Source of the DNA: an uncultured Stomatobaculum sp.
GTDB lineage: Bacteria; Bacillota; Clostridia; Lachnospirales; Lachnospiraceae
Direction: 5' to 3'
DNA length: 13,404 nt
NCBI RefSeq assembly: GCF_937924975.1
Contig: NZ_CALEYG010000040.1
Span: forward strand, 1-13,404
The notes beneath the pieces are model-generated. The model ran no database searches, was not told the DNA's origin, and saw nothing but the letters and a program-made list of their open reading frames with translations. Of the stretch, positions 1 to 6,736 are shown one piece after another. How positions within the stretch are numbered: the stretch's first letter is position 1; every line of letters starts with the position of its first letter. Position numbers and translations under genes: made by a program.

Positions 1-336
1 ACACTGGATGAGCGAACCACAAGATTTCGACACATTATAAAGATACCCGGTAGAAGCACACAGGCAGTTGAGAAGGGCTTTAAAACGCTCCGAAATCTGT
101 ATGGAGAACGATTCAGTCAAGTTTTTCGCTCTATAACAAGTGATAATGGCAGTGAATTTGCTTCACTGCCACAGTTGCTTCCAACGATTCCCATATATTA
201 TGCCCATCCGTACTCCGCCTACGAACGCGGACTGAACGAAAAACAGAACCGGATCAATCAACTCCCTTGAAAATCCTTTCATTACCGTTCGCCGGAGGAA
301 TTATTTCAAAGTGTCCTACTTGATCTTGCAATCTAG
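1..336 (+). pseudogene. IS30-family transposase remnant, 3' part only, with internal deletion and nonsense codon
   Basis: Frame 1 reads through the C-terminal catalytic half of an IS30-type DDE transposase: TLDERTTRFRHIIKIPGRST at the window edge, then SITSDNGSEF (second acidic residue of the DDE triad), the YYAHPYSAYERG block and NEKQN with the catalytic Glu. After NEKQNR the family normally has roughly 25-35 residues (the R-F-x-PKG region) before the NxLPRK motif. Here the text jumps directly to INQLP, which suggests an in-frame deletion. The next codon, normally Arg, is TGA at 268-270 (probably CGA to TGA). Beyond it the same frame continues with the family C-terminus KSFHYRSPEELFQSVLLDLAI and stops at TAG 334-336. 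The gene cannot give an active transposase. The 5' part lies outside the window, and I could not identify terminal inverted repeats. Confidence 0.85.
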
Positions 337-354
337 CATGTAAAGAAAAAGTAG

Positions 355-392
355 AAAGGGCTTTCCGGCATAGGTGCCAGAAAGCCCTTTTT
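355..392 (+). terminator. Intrinsic terminator after the IS30 remnant
   Basis: An 11-bp perfect stem (AAAGGGCTTTC at 355-365 with GAAAGCCCTTT at 380-390) encloses a loop that can itself pair GGC with GCC. It is followed by a T run (388-392). It sits 18 nt beyond the end of the transposase frame, so it probably ends that transcription unit and insulates the toxin-antitoxin promoter. Confidence 0.75.
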
Positions 393-491
393 GGAAGCAT
401 TGCATAAAGACGCCGCTTGTCAGATTGCCGAGATTCATCTGTATTCAAAAAGCAGATGTTTCGGTACTGGCAGGATAATATTCTGATTGTG

Positions 492-520
492 TTGCTATTT
501 GCGGCAAATATAGATACAAT
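492..520 (+). promoter_or_regulatory. Promoter of the relB-yoeB operon
   Basis: TTGCTA at 492-497, a 17-bp spacer and TACAAT at 515-520 make a good sigma-A type promoter. It lies 21 bp before the antitoxin start codon, so the leader is very short. The antitoxin ribosome-binding site GGAGG is at 531-535, 6 nt before ATG 542. Confidence 0.7.
496..510. promoter_or_regulatory. Candidate RelB operator: 15-bp perfect palindrome in the promoter spacer
   Basis: TATTTGCGGCAAATA is a perfect inverted repeat (7-bp arms, one central base) lying between the -35 and -10 boxes. RelB/DinJ antitoxins are ribbon-helix-helix proteins that repress their own operon by binding short palindromes at the promoter, so the position fits an autoregulatory operator. 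The palindrome is seen directly. Binding is inferred. Confidence 0.55.
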
Positions 521-541
521 GCACGTAAAAGGAGGTGCAAT

Positions 542-805
542 ATGGCGCAAACAAGTATCAATATCCGCATGGATGAGGATTTAAAGAAGCAGTTTGACGC
601 GTTCTGCTCCGATATCGGTATGAGCATGTCGACGGCATTTTGCGTGTTTGCAAAAACTGCTGTCAGAGAGCAGAGAATTCCCTTTGAGATATCCGCAGAA
701 AAAGATCCCTTTTACAGTGCGGCCAATCTGGCAAGACTGAGAAAATCCATTGCAGAAATGGAGGCAACGGGCGGTATTGTCCACGAAGTGAAGCTCAATG
801 ATTAA
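542..805 (+). CDS. relB: RelB/DinJ-family antitoxin
   Basis: This 87-residue protein is the likely antidote and DNA-binding half of a type II toxin-antitoxin pair. The N-terminus (MAQTSINIRMDEDLKKQFDA, about residues 1-50) has the RelB/DinJ ribbon-helix-helix form: a short beta strand with alternating residues, then two helices, with SMSTAFCVFAKTAV as the second. The C-terminal part (FYSAANLARLRKSIAEME, about 68-85) has the usual amphipathic helix that wraps the toxin. Length is typical for the family. The start is ATG 542, with GGAGG 6 nt upstream. The stop codon overlaps the toxin start by 8 nt, giving the expected antitoxin-first order and translational coupling. Base composition is more AT-rich than the housekeeping genes downstream, consistent with acquisition near the IS30 remnant. 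Confidence 0.88.
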   Translation: MAQTSINIRMDEDLKKQFDAFCSDIGMSMSTAFCVFAKTAVREQRIPFEISAEKDPFYSAANLARLRKSIAEMEATGGIVHEVKLND

Positions 806-1061
806 AGCGTGGACAGAAGATGCGTGGGAAGATTTTGCGTATTGGACAAAGCAGGATAAAAAGACACTTAAAAGAATTTTGCAACTACTCAGGGATATTG
901 AGCGGAACGGATATGACGGCATCGGGAAGCCGGAACCCTTGAGAGGAGATTTGTCGTCTTATTGGAGCCGGAGAATCGATGATTGTAACCGGATTGTGTA
1001 TCGGATAGACGGAGATGTGATTCAGATTGTCCAGTGCGGTTCTCACTACAGAGATAAGTAA
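798..1061 (+). CDS. yoeB: YoeB/Txe-family mRNA interferase toxin
   Basis: This 87-residue protein matches YoeB/Txe: W-x4-A-W-x-DFAYW near the N-terminus, DKKTLKRI, then GIGKPEPLRGDLSSYWSRRI and the C-terminal CGSHY. The residues that form the active site in E. coli YoeB (Glu46, Arg65, His83, Tyr84) fall at exactly the same numbers here, so the toxin is probably active: a ribosome-dependent endoribonuclease cutting mRNA in the A site. The start ATG 798 lies inside the last codons of the antitoxin (8-nt overlap) and has only a weak Shine-Dalgarno sequence, so translation probably depends on that of the antitoxin. The partner is RelB/DinJ-like rather than the Phd/YefM-type antitoxin classically paired with YoeB. 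Confidence 0.92.
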   Translation: MIKAWTEDAWEDFAYWTKQDKKTLKRILQLLRDIERNGYDGIGKPEPLRGDLSSYWSRRIDDCNRIVYRIDGDVIQIVQCGSHYRDK

Positions 1062-1074
1062 AAACGGCAAGAAA

Positions 1075-1102
1075 AAAGCAGAGCGGAATTTCGCTCTGCT
1101 TT
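1075..1102. terminator. Bidirectional terminator between yoeB (+) and rpsT (-)
   Basis: AAAGCAGAGCG (1075-1085) pairs perfectly with CGCTCTGCTTT (1092-1102) around a six-base loop. On the plus strand it is followed by a T-rich stretch (TTTGCCTTTG). On the minus strand a run of six T (complement of 1072-1077) follows. It serves the convergent ends of yoeB and rpsT and is stronger in the rpsT direction. Confidence 0.8.
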
Positions 1103-1123
1103 GCCTTTGTTCTATGGCAACAA

Positions 1124-1387
1124 TCAGCCGATTGCTGCGACAGACTTCGAGAGGCGAGACACCTTGCGGGAAGAAGTGTTCTTGTGCAGGATGCCCTTGG
1201 AAGCTGCCATCGTGAGTGCGCGCTCTGCCTTGCGGAAGCTCTCCTCTGCTGCTGCCTTGTCGCCTGCTGCGACAGCTGCATCGACCTTCTTGACAGCGGT
1301 CTTGACAGCGGACTTAACAGCCTTGTTTCTCTCTGCTCTCTTTGCGGACGTCAGAATTCTCTTCTTCGCGGATTTGATGTTTGCCAA
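1124..1387 (-). CDS. rpsT: 30S ribosomal protein bS20
   Basis: The 87-residue lysine/alanine-rich protein is a clear bS20: it begins (M)ANIKSAKKRILTSAKRAERNKA and ends with the conserved KGILHKNTSSRKVSRLSK motif. It binds 16S rRNA early in small-subunit assembly. The length is standard. The start codon is TTG (complement of CAA at 1385-1387), with GGAGG at 1400-1396, 8 nt away. No in-frame ATG gives the conserved N-terminus. UUG initiation is also known for E. coli rpsT, where it takes part in autogenous translational control. The gene is divergent from lepA, with about 270 nt between the two starts. I could not find a confident minus-strand promoter in that gap: TTGACG and TATCAT occur but are spaced 22 nt apart. 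Confidence 0.96.
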   Translation of the reverse strand: MANIKSAKKRILTSAKRAERNKAVKSAVKTAVKKVDAAVAAGDKAAAEESFRKAERALTMAASKGILHKNTSSRKVSRLSKSVAAIG

Positions 1388-1571
1388 TTTCTTTTCCTCC
1401 CATTCACGGATACGATGATAGTTTCACAGTCATCAAGACAACCGTCAAGGACGGGCAGCCGCGCAAATGTCTTGCTCTCTGTGGGCGTTCGCATCGAAGT
1501 CTGGACACGGACAGTTCAATGTAAACATACCCGTAAATTGTAGGACAAAGCCCGGAGAGTGTCAAGCTTAC

Positions 1572-1600
1572 TTGAAAGAGAAAAGCAAAAATGTTATTCT
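1572..1600 (+). promoter_or_regulatory. Predicted lepA-hemW promoter
   Basis: TTGAAA at 1572-1577, a 17-bp A-rich spacer and TATTCT at 1595-1600 would start transcription near 1607, about 50 nt before the lepA start. This argues that the in-frame ATG at 1591 is not the translation start. Confidence 0.55.
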
Positions 1601-1659
1601 CATTCCAGATGAAAAGGCAGGAAAGCCGCAGTCTGCTTACGGTTTTTTATGGAGGAAGC

Positions 1660-3474
1660 ATGCCGACTTACGACAGACAACATATCAGAAACTTTTGTAT
1701 CATTGCCCACATTGACCACGGTAAATCCACGCTCGCCGATCGCATCATCGAGAAGACGGGTCTGCTCACCGAACGGGAGATGCAGGACCAGATTCTGGAC
1801 ACGATGGAGCTCGAGCGGGAGCGCGGTATCACAATCAAGAGCCAGGCGACCCGCACGGTGTATCGCGCGGCGGACGGCGAGGAGTATATTTTCAACCTGA
1901 TCGACACGCCCGGACATGTTGACTTTAATTATGAAGTGTCCCGCGCGCTTGCGGCTTGCGACGGCGCGGTGCTTGTGGTCGATGCCTCCCAGGGCATAGA
2001 GGCACAGACGCTCGCAAATGTCTACATGGCGCTGGACCACGACCTCGAGGTTATTCCGGTCATCAATAAGGTGGATTTGCCGAGCGCGGAGCCCGATAAG
2101 GTCGCGGCGGAAATCGAGGATGTGATCGGCATCGAGGCGGAGGGGGCACCGCGTATTTCCGCGAAGACCGGACTCAATGTGGATCAGGTGCTGGAGGCCA
2201 TCGTGAAACAGTTGCCGCCGCCGTGCGGCGATGAAAAGGCGCCGCTGCAGGCTCTGATTTTCGACTCGCTCTACGACAGCTATAAGGGCGTGATTGTCTT
2301 TCTCCGCGTGAAGAACGGCACGGTTCGGAGGGGCGATCGCGTCCGCATGATGGCAACCGGTGCGGAGATGGATGTGGTCGAGATCGGTTATTTTGCGCCG
2401 GGGCGCTTTATTCCCTGCGACGAGCTTTCGGCCGGCATGGTGGGCTACCTTACCGCGAGCATCAAGAATGTCCGGGACACGCGGGTTGGCGATACGGTCA
2501 CGCATGCGAAGAATCCGGCGTCGGAGGCGCTCCCGGGCTATAAGAAGGTCACGCCGATGGTCTACTGCGGTCTTTACCCCGCAGATGCCGCGCAGTATCA
2601 GGATCTCCGCGATGCGCTCGAAAAGCTGCAGTTAAACGATGCGTCTCTGACCTATGAGCCGGAGACCTCGCTCGCGCTCGGCTTCGGTTTCCGCTGCGGT
2701 TTCCTCGGGCTCCTGCACCTCGAAATTATTCAGGAGAGACTGGAGCGCGAGTATGATCTGGATCTCGTGACGACGGCGCCCGGCGTCGTGTACCGCGTCT
2801 ATAAGACGGACGGCACAGTGATAGAGCTCACGAACCCCTCGAATCTCCCGGATGCCGCGGAGATTGAGCACATGGAAGAGCCTGTGGTCTCGGCGGAAAT
2901 CATGCTGACCCGCGAGTTCATCGGGCCGATTATGCAGCTCTGCCAGGAGCGGCGCGGCCTTTATCTCGGCACCGACTACATGGAGCAGGACCGCGCGATT
3001 CTGAAATACGAACTGCCGCTGAATGAAATCATCTACGATTTCTTTGACGCGTTAAAGTCCCGCTCGCGGGGCTATGCGTCTCTCGACTATGAGTTAAAGG
3101 GCTATATGCCCTCGAAGCTTGTGAAGCTCGATATTTTAATTAACCGTGAGACCATCGACGCGCTCTCGTTCATCGTCTTTGCGGACGGCGCCTACGAGAG
3201 AGGGCGGAAGATGTGCGAGAAACTCACGAAGGAGATTCCGCGTCAGCTCTTCGATATTCCGATTCAGGCGGCTATCGGCTCGAAGATCATTGCGCGCGAG
3301 ACCGTTAAGGCGATGCGGAAGGATGTGCTCGCAAAGTGTTACGGCGGCGACATCTCGCGGAAGAAGAAGCTGCTCGAGAAACAAAAGGAAGGCAAGAAGC
3401 GCATGCGCCAGATCGGCTCCGTCGAGGTGCCGCAGAAGGCGTTCATGAGCGTCTTGAAACTCGGCGATGAGTGA
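1660..3474 (+). CDS. lepA: Translation elongation factor 4 (back-translocating GTPase LepA)
   Basis: The 604-residue product is the normal LepA length. All G motifs are visible: AHIDHGKST (16-24), RGITI (55-59), DTPGH (82-86), NKVD (136-139) and SAK (167-169). The LepA-specific C-terminus GGDISRKKKLLEKQKEGKKR followed by GSVEVPQKAFMSVLK separates it from EF-G. LepA is a ribosome-associated GTPase implicated in back-translocation and in ribosome biogenesis. The start chosen is ATG 1660, with GGAGG at 1651-1655. An upstream in-frame ATG at 1591 would add 23 residues foreign to the family and would overlap the predicted -10 box. The stop overlaps the hemW start by 8 nt. In many spore-forming Firmicutes gpr and spoIIP lie between rpsT and lepA; here they are absent. 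Confidence 0.98.
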   Translation: MPTYDRQHIRNFCIIAHIDHGKSTLADRIIEKTGLLTEREMQDQILDTMELERERGITIKSQATRTVYRAADGEEYIFNLIDTPGHVDFNYEVSRALAACDGAVLVVDASQGIEAQTLANVYMALDHDLEVIPVINKVDLPSAEPDKVAAEIEDVIGIEAEGAPRISAKTGLNVDQVLEAIVKQLPPPCGDEKAPLQALIFDSLYDSYKGVIVFLRVKNGTVRRGDRVRMMATGAEMDVVEIGYFAPGRFIPCDELSAGMVGYLTASIKNVRDTRVGDTVTHAKNPASEALPGYKKVTPMVYCGLYPADAAQYQDLRDALEKLQLNDASLTYEPETSLALGFGFRCGFLGLLHLEIIQERLEREYDLDLVTTAPGVVYRVYKTDGTVIELTNPSNLPDAAEIEHMEEPVVSAEIMLTREFIGPIMQLCQERRGLYLGTDYMEQDRAILKYELPLNEIIYDFFDALKSRSRGYASLDYELKGYMPSKLVKLDILINRETIDALSFIVFADGAYERGRKMCEKLTKEIPRQLFDIPIQAAIGSKIIARETVKAMRKDVLAKCYGGDISRKKKLLEKQKEGKKRMRQIGSVEVPQKAFMSVLKLGDE

Positions 3475-4675
3475 GAAACAAAAACTGGAACTGTACATCC
3501 ACATTCCGTTCTGCGCCTCGAAATGCCGCTACTGCGATTTTCTCTCCGGTGAATCCACCCCGGAGGCGCAGCGCGCCTATGTCAACCAACTGATCGAAGA
3601 GATACGCGCCCAGGGGCAGATACTCCCCGAGTACCAGCTCTCCAGCATTTTTATCGGCGGCGGGACGCCTTCTATCTTGAGTGGCCTGCAAATTCAGAAT
3701 ATTATCTCGGCGGTCTATGAGAACTTTGTGGTCGAGGCGGATGTGGAGATAACGATAGAGTGCAATCCCGGAACTCTGGATGCGACCAAACTCGAATACT
3801 ACCGCGAGGCCGGCATCAACCGCCTGAGTTTAGGACTGCAGTCCGCGGATGATGAAGAACTGAAACTGCTCGGGCGAATTCACAGCTACAACGACTTTCT
3901 TCACAGCTACGAGCTCGCGCGGGCGGCGCATTTTGACAACATTAACATCGATCTGATGAGCGGCATTCCGCACCAGACGCTGCACAAGTGGCGCCAGAGT
4001 CTCAAAAAGGTGCTGCGCCTCCATCCGGAGCACATCTCGGCCTATTCGCTGATTATTGAGCCCGGGACACCGTTTGCGGAGCTCTACGGCAGCGAGGAGG
4101 GGCAGAAGGCGCTTCCCGGCGAGGACGAAGAGCGCGAAATGTACGCGGAGACCAAGACTTTGCTGGAAGAGTACGGGTTTACGCGCTACGAGATTTCGAA
4201 CTATGCCCGCCCGGGCAAGGAATGCCGCCATAACATCGGTTACTGGACCGGCGTCGACTATCTCGGCGTCGGGCTCGGTGCCTCCAGTAAGTTAAAGCAT
4301 CACCGTTTTCACTCGGAGGAGAGGCTGGATCGCTACATGGCGGTCGAGATGCACCGGGATCTGATGCCGCTCTACCAGGATTTGGTTGCACTCACGGTCG
4401 CGGACGAGATGGAAGAGTTTATGTACCTCGGGCTCCGCATGACCAAAGGCGTTTCGGGCGCGGATTTTTATGACCTCTTCCACCTGAATATGTTCGACCT
4501 CTTCGGCGATGCAATCCGGAAAAACACGGCGCTCGGCCTCCTGGAGGTCGATACGCCGATGCTCCGGCTCACGGAGCGGGGGATCGATCTCAGCAACCGC
4601 GTCTTTGCGGACTTCTACGAAGTGTTGCCGCGAAACCAGGCGCTGTTTCCGGAGGATCCCCGCAATTTATTCTGA
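3467..4675 (+). CDS. hemW: Radical SAM heme chaperone HemW
   Basis: The 402-residue protein has the radical-SAM signature CASKCRYCDF (Cys16, Cys20, Cys23), FIGGGTPS (62-69) that contacts SAM, GLQSADDEELKLLGRIH, and RHNIGYW (254-260), which holds the HNxxYW motif linked to heme binding in HemW. The true coproporphyrinogen oxidase HemN has a further cysteine after CxxxCxxC. Here that position is Phe, so HemW is the better call. HemW transfers heme to apoproteins rather than making it. Its start lies 8 nt inside lepA in another frame with no clear Shine-Dalgarno sequence, which implies translational coupling. The hrcA-grpE-dnaK genes that often follow in Firmicutes are missing. The last 9 nt overlap the convergent kinase gene and no terminator separates them. 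Confidence 0.93.
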   Translation: MSEKQKLELYIHIPFCASKCRYCDFLSGESTPEAQRAYVNQLIEEIRAQGQILPEYQLSSIFIGGGTPSILSGLQIQNIISAVYENFVVEADVEITIECNPGTLDATKLEYYREAGINRLSLGLQSADDEELKLLGRIHSYNDFLHSYELARAAHFDNINIDLMSGIPHQTLHKWRQSLKKVLRLHPEHISAYSLIIEPGTPFAELYGSEEGQKALPGEDEEREMYAETKTLLEEYGFTRYEISNYARPGKECRHNIGYWTGVDYLGVGLGASSKLKHHRFHSEERLDRYMAVEMHRDLMPLYQDLVALTVADEMEEFMYLGLRMTKGVSGADFYDLFHLNMFDLFGDAIRKNTALGLLEVDTPMLRLTERGIDLSNRVFADFYEVLPRNQALFPEDPRNLF

Positions 4676-5989
4676 GAGCGGGAGCGCCACGGTGAACGAG
4701 GTGCCGTGTTCCGCGGTGCTGGCGGCGCGGATATCGCCGCCGTGGGCATTCGCGATGGTCTTTGCGATGGAGAGACCGAGGCCGTAACCGCCCGCCGCAC
4801 GGGCGCGCGACTTGTCCACGCGGAAAAAGCGGTCAAAGAGACGGGGGAGTGCATCCGCAGGGATGGGCTCCCCGTTGTTATGAACGGAGAGCAGCGCGTG
4901 CTTTTTTTGGCGGCAGAGGCGCACAGTGACTTCGGTGCCGGGCGCGGCATATTTCAGCGCATTGTCGAGCAGTATCGCGAGTAGCTGGGCGAGCATCTGC
5001 GCGTCACCTCGCACGGACAGGGCCGGGCTAATGTCCAGCGCGAGGGACAGTTTTCGCTCAAAGGCGAGCGCCGTGAAGGGGAGAGCCGTGGACTCGACTA
5101 GGGTCGAGAGAGAGAGCACCTCGCTTCGCGGCGGCAGCGTTTTGGCATCCGCCTTGGCGAGAAATAAGAGGCGCTCGGTGAGTTCCTGCATGCGCCGCGC
5201 CTCGGTCTCGGTATTTTGAATCCAGAGCGCCTCTTCCCGTATGGTCGCCGTCGGATGCGATTTCAGGATGGAGAGATTGGCGAGAATGACTGTGAGCGGC
5301 GTCTTTAGCTCATGCGAGGCATCCTGTACAAAGCGCTGTTGCTCCGAAAAGGCGTGTTCGACCGGGCGTAAGCTCATGCGGGCCAGAAAAAAGCTGAGCC
5401 CGAAGACGAGGAGCCCGGCGAGCAGGAAGATGCCGCTGAGTTCCGCGGCAAAGCGGAACAGCGAAGTATTCAGGTTGTCGAGCGAGGTGACGAGGAAGAC
5501 ACGCTTGCCGCCCTGTCGCCCTTGTACATAATAATAAGAGGAAAAGGCATGCGTCAGGCTTTCGCTCTCCTCCGGGTGTTCGGGCGGGCCTTGCCGCTCC
5601 GAAGCCGTGTCTTTACTTGCCGCTTCCTGTAAGAGACTCTGAAGACGGGCGGTGTCGGCCTCGCTTAAGCTGAGGTCGTGGGTGACGGAAACGGTATAGC
5701 CGTTGCTACTGCTGTCCCTCGAGAAAATCGCGTAGGGATAATACGCTTTGGGGGCTTGACGCCCGTCCGGCGGCGGGCTCGGTTCATCCGACGAGGTCTT
5801 TTCCGCAGTCTCATGCTCGGAAAAGACGCTCGCAAAGCGGAGCTCGGCGCCGAGATAGCGGCCCGCGTCCTTCAGGGAGCGGGCGCGGGCGTTTAAAAAG
5901 AGCGCGGTCAGGATACCGAAGAGCAGAAGCAGGACAAAGGCGAGATTCGTCGCGATGATGCGGCGCTGTAAGAGGCGGAGCGGCTTCAC
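4667..5989 (-). CDS. Membrane sensor histidine kinase
   Basis: This 440-residue protein has a transmembrane helix at about 13-33, an extracytoplasmic sensing region of about 145 residues with no family I recognise, and a second helix at about 183-203. The linker after it is too short for a full HAMP domain and runs directly into the dimerisation/phosphoacceptor helix FVQDASHELKTPLTV (phosphoacceptor His226). The ATP-binding domain has an N box (LLDNALKYA, Asn343), F box (LFDRFFRVD) and G2 box GGYGLGLSIAK. The G1 box, usually DxGxG, reads NNGEP (371-375). It starts with GTG (5989-5987), which overlaps the stop of the upstream regulator gene by 4 nt, so the two are coupled. The ligand is unknown. 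The 3' end overlaps hemW by 9 nt. Confidence 0.93.
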   Translation of the reverse strand: MKPLRLLQRRIIATNLAFVLLLLFGILTALFLNARARSLKDAGRYLGAELRFASVFSEHETAEKTSSDEPSPPPDGRQAPKAYYPYAIFSRDSSSNGYTVSVTHDLSLSEADTARLQSLLQEAASKDTASERQGPPEHPEESESLTHAFSSYYYVQGRQGGKRVFLVTSLDNLNTSLFRFAAELSGIFLLAGLLVFGLSFFLARMSLRPVEHAFSEQQRFVQDASHELKTPLTVILANLSILKSHPTATIREEALWIQNTETEARRMQELTERLLFLAKADAKTLPPRSEVLSLSTLVESTALPFTALAFERKLSLALDISPALSVRGDAQMLAQLLAILLDNALKYAAPGTEVTVRLCRQKKHALLSVHNNGEPIPADALPRLFDRFFRVDKSRARAAGGYGLGLSIAKTIANAHGGDIRAASTAEHGTSFTVALPLSE

Positions 5990-6666
5990 TGCGCACCGCC
6001 TTCTACCAGGCGATAGCCTTGGCGGCGAAGCGCCTGAATTTTGACCGAGGAATCCAGAAAGGCGAGTTTTTTTCGGAGAAACGAGATATAGGCCTCAACA
6101 TTGTTTTCGACGGCGTCGCTCTCATCGCCCCAGAGTTTCCGGAGTATGGTCTCTTTGCCGAGAATTGCGCCCTTGTTTGCGACCAACAGTTTTAAGAGTT
6201 CGGCTTCCTTAAACGCAAGGCGTACGGTTTTGCCGTTGGCGGCGAGCTCGTTGGTCGCGAGCGACAGGCAAAAATCGCTGAAGCGGAGCTCGTCGAGCAG
6301 CACTTCGCCCCGACGGCGGGAGAGCGCGCGAACGCGCGCAAGGAGTTCTTCCGGGACGAAGGGCTTGGTCATATAGTCGTCGGCACCGCGGTCAAGCCCT
6401 TCAATTTTATCCCGAACTTCATCCCGCGCGGTCAGCATGAGGACAGGCGTCTCCTTGCCGGCGCGGCGCAGGGCGTGCACCACGGCAAAGCCGTCCATCT
6501 TCGGGAGCATGACATCGAGGACAATGACATCGTAGTCCTTTTGCAGGGCGGCGTAGAGACCGTCTTCCCCGTTATCCGCGTGGTCCGCGAGATATTTTTC
6601 GGAGTGAAACAGTTCGAGGAGTGCCGCTGCGAGGCGGCTCTCATCCTCCACCAGTAAAATCGTCAT
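5986..6666 (-). CDS. OmpR/PhoB-family response regulator
   Basis: The 226-residue protein has an N-terminal receiver domain with acidic pocket Glu7/Asp8, phosphoacceptor Asp51 in VIVLDVMLPKMDGF, Thr79 and Lys101 in YMTKPF. The C-terminal winged helix (about 126-222) contains the KEAELLKLLVANKG, WGDESDAVENNVEAYISFLRKKL and RRQGYRL motifs typical of OmpR/PhoB regulators. It starts at ATG 6666-6664, preceded by a GGGGGA ribosome-binding site. It is the first gene of a two-gene unit with the kinase (GTGA overlap) and is divergent from the lipoprotein gene, whose start is about 70 nt away. That neighbour is a reasonable but unproven target. Confidence 0.95.
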   Translation of the reverse strand: MTILLVEDESRLAAALLELFHSEKYLADHADNGEDGLYAALQKDYDVIVLDVMLPKMDGFAVVHALRRAGKETPVLMLTARDEVRDKIEGLDRGADDYMTKPFVPEELLARVRALSRRRGEVLLDELRFSDFCLSLATNELAANGKTVRLAFKEAELLKLLVANKGAILGKETILRKLWGDESDAVENNVEAYISFLRKKLAFLDSSVKIQALRRQGYRLVEGGAQ

Positions 6667-6736
6667 CGTATGTTCCCCCTTTTCGGAACCGGTTATTTCC
6701 TAGATGGTATCACAGTTTTTTAAAATGAGGTGTGAA
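6667..6736. promoter_or_regulatory. Divergent control region between the response regulator and the lipoprotein gene
   Basis: This 70-bp gap must hold promoters for both directions. I see the 8-bp perfect palindrome AACCGGTT at 6687-6694 and an AT-rich stretch TTTTTTAAAAT at 6716-6726, but no -35/-10 pair I would defend on either strand. The palindrome could be a regulator site. Confidence 0.3.

Noticed and set aside
1600..2505. Long open frame on the minus strand opposite lepA
   Set aside because: lepA is certain on the plus strand. The antisense frame is a by-product of its GC-rich codon pattern, has no family resemblance and no ribosome-binding site.
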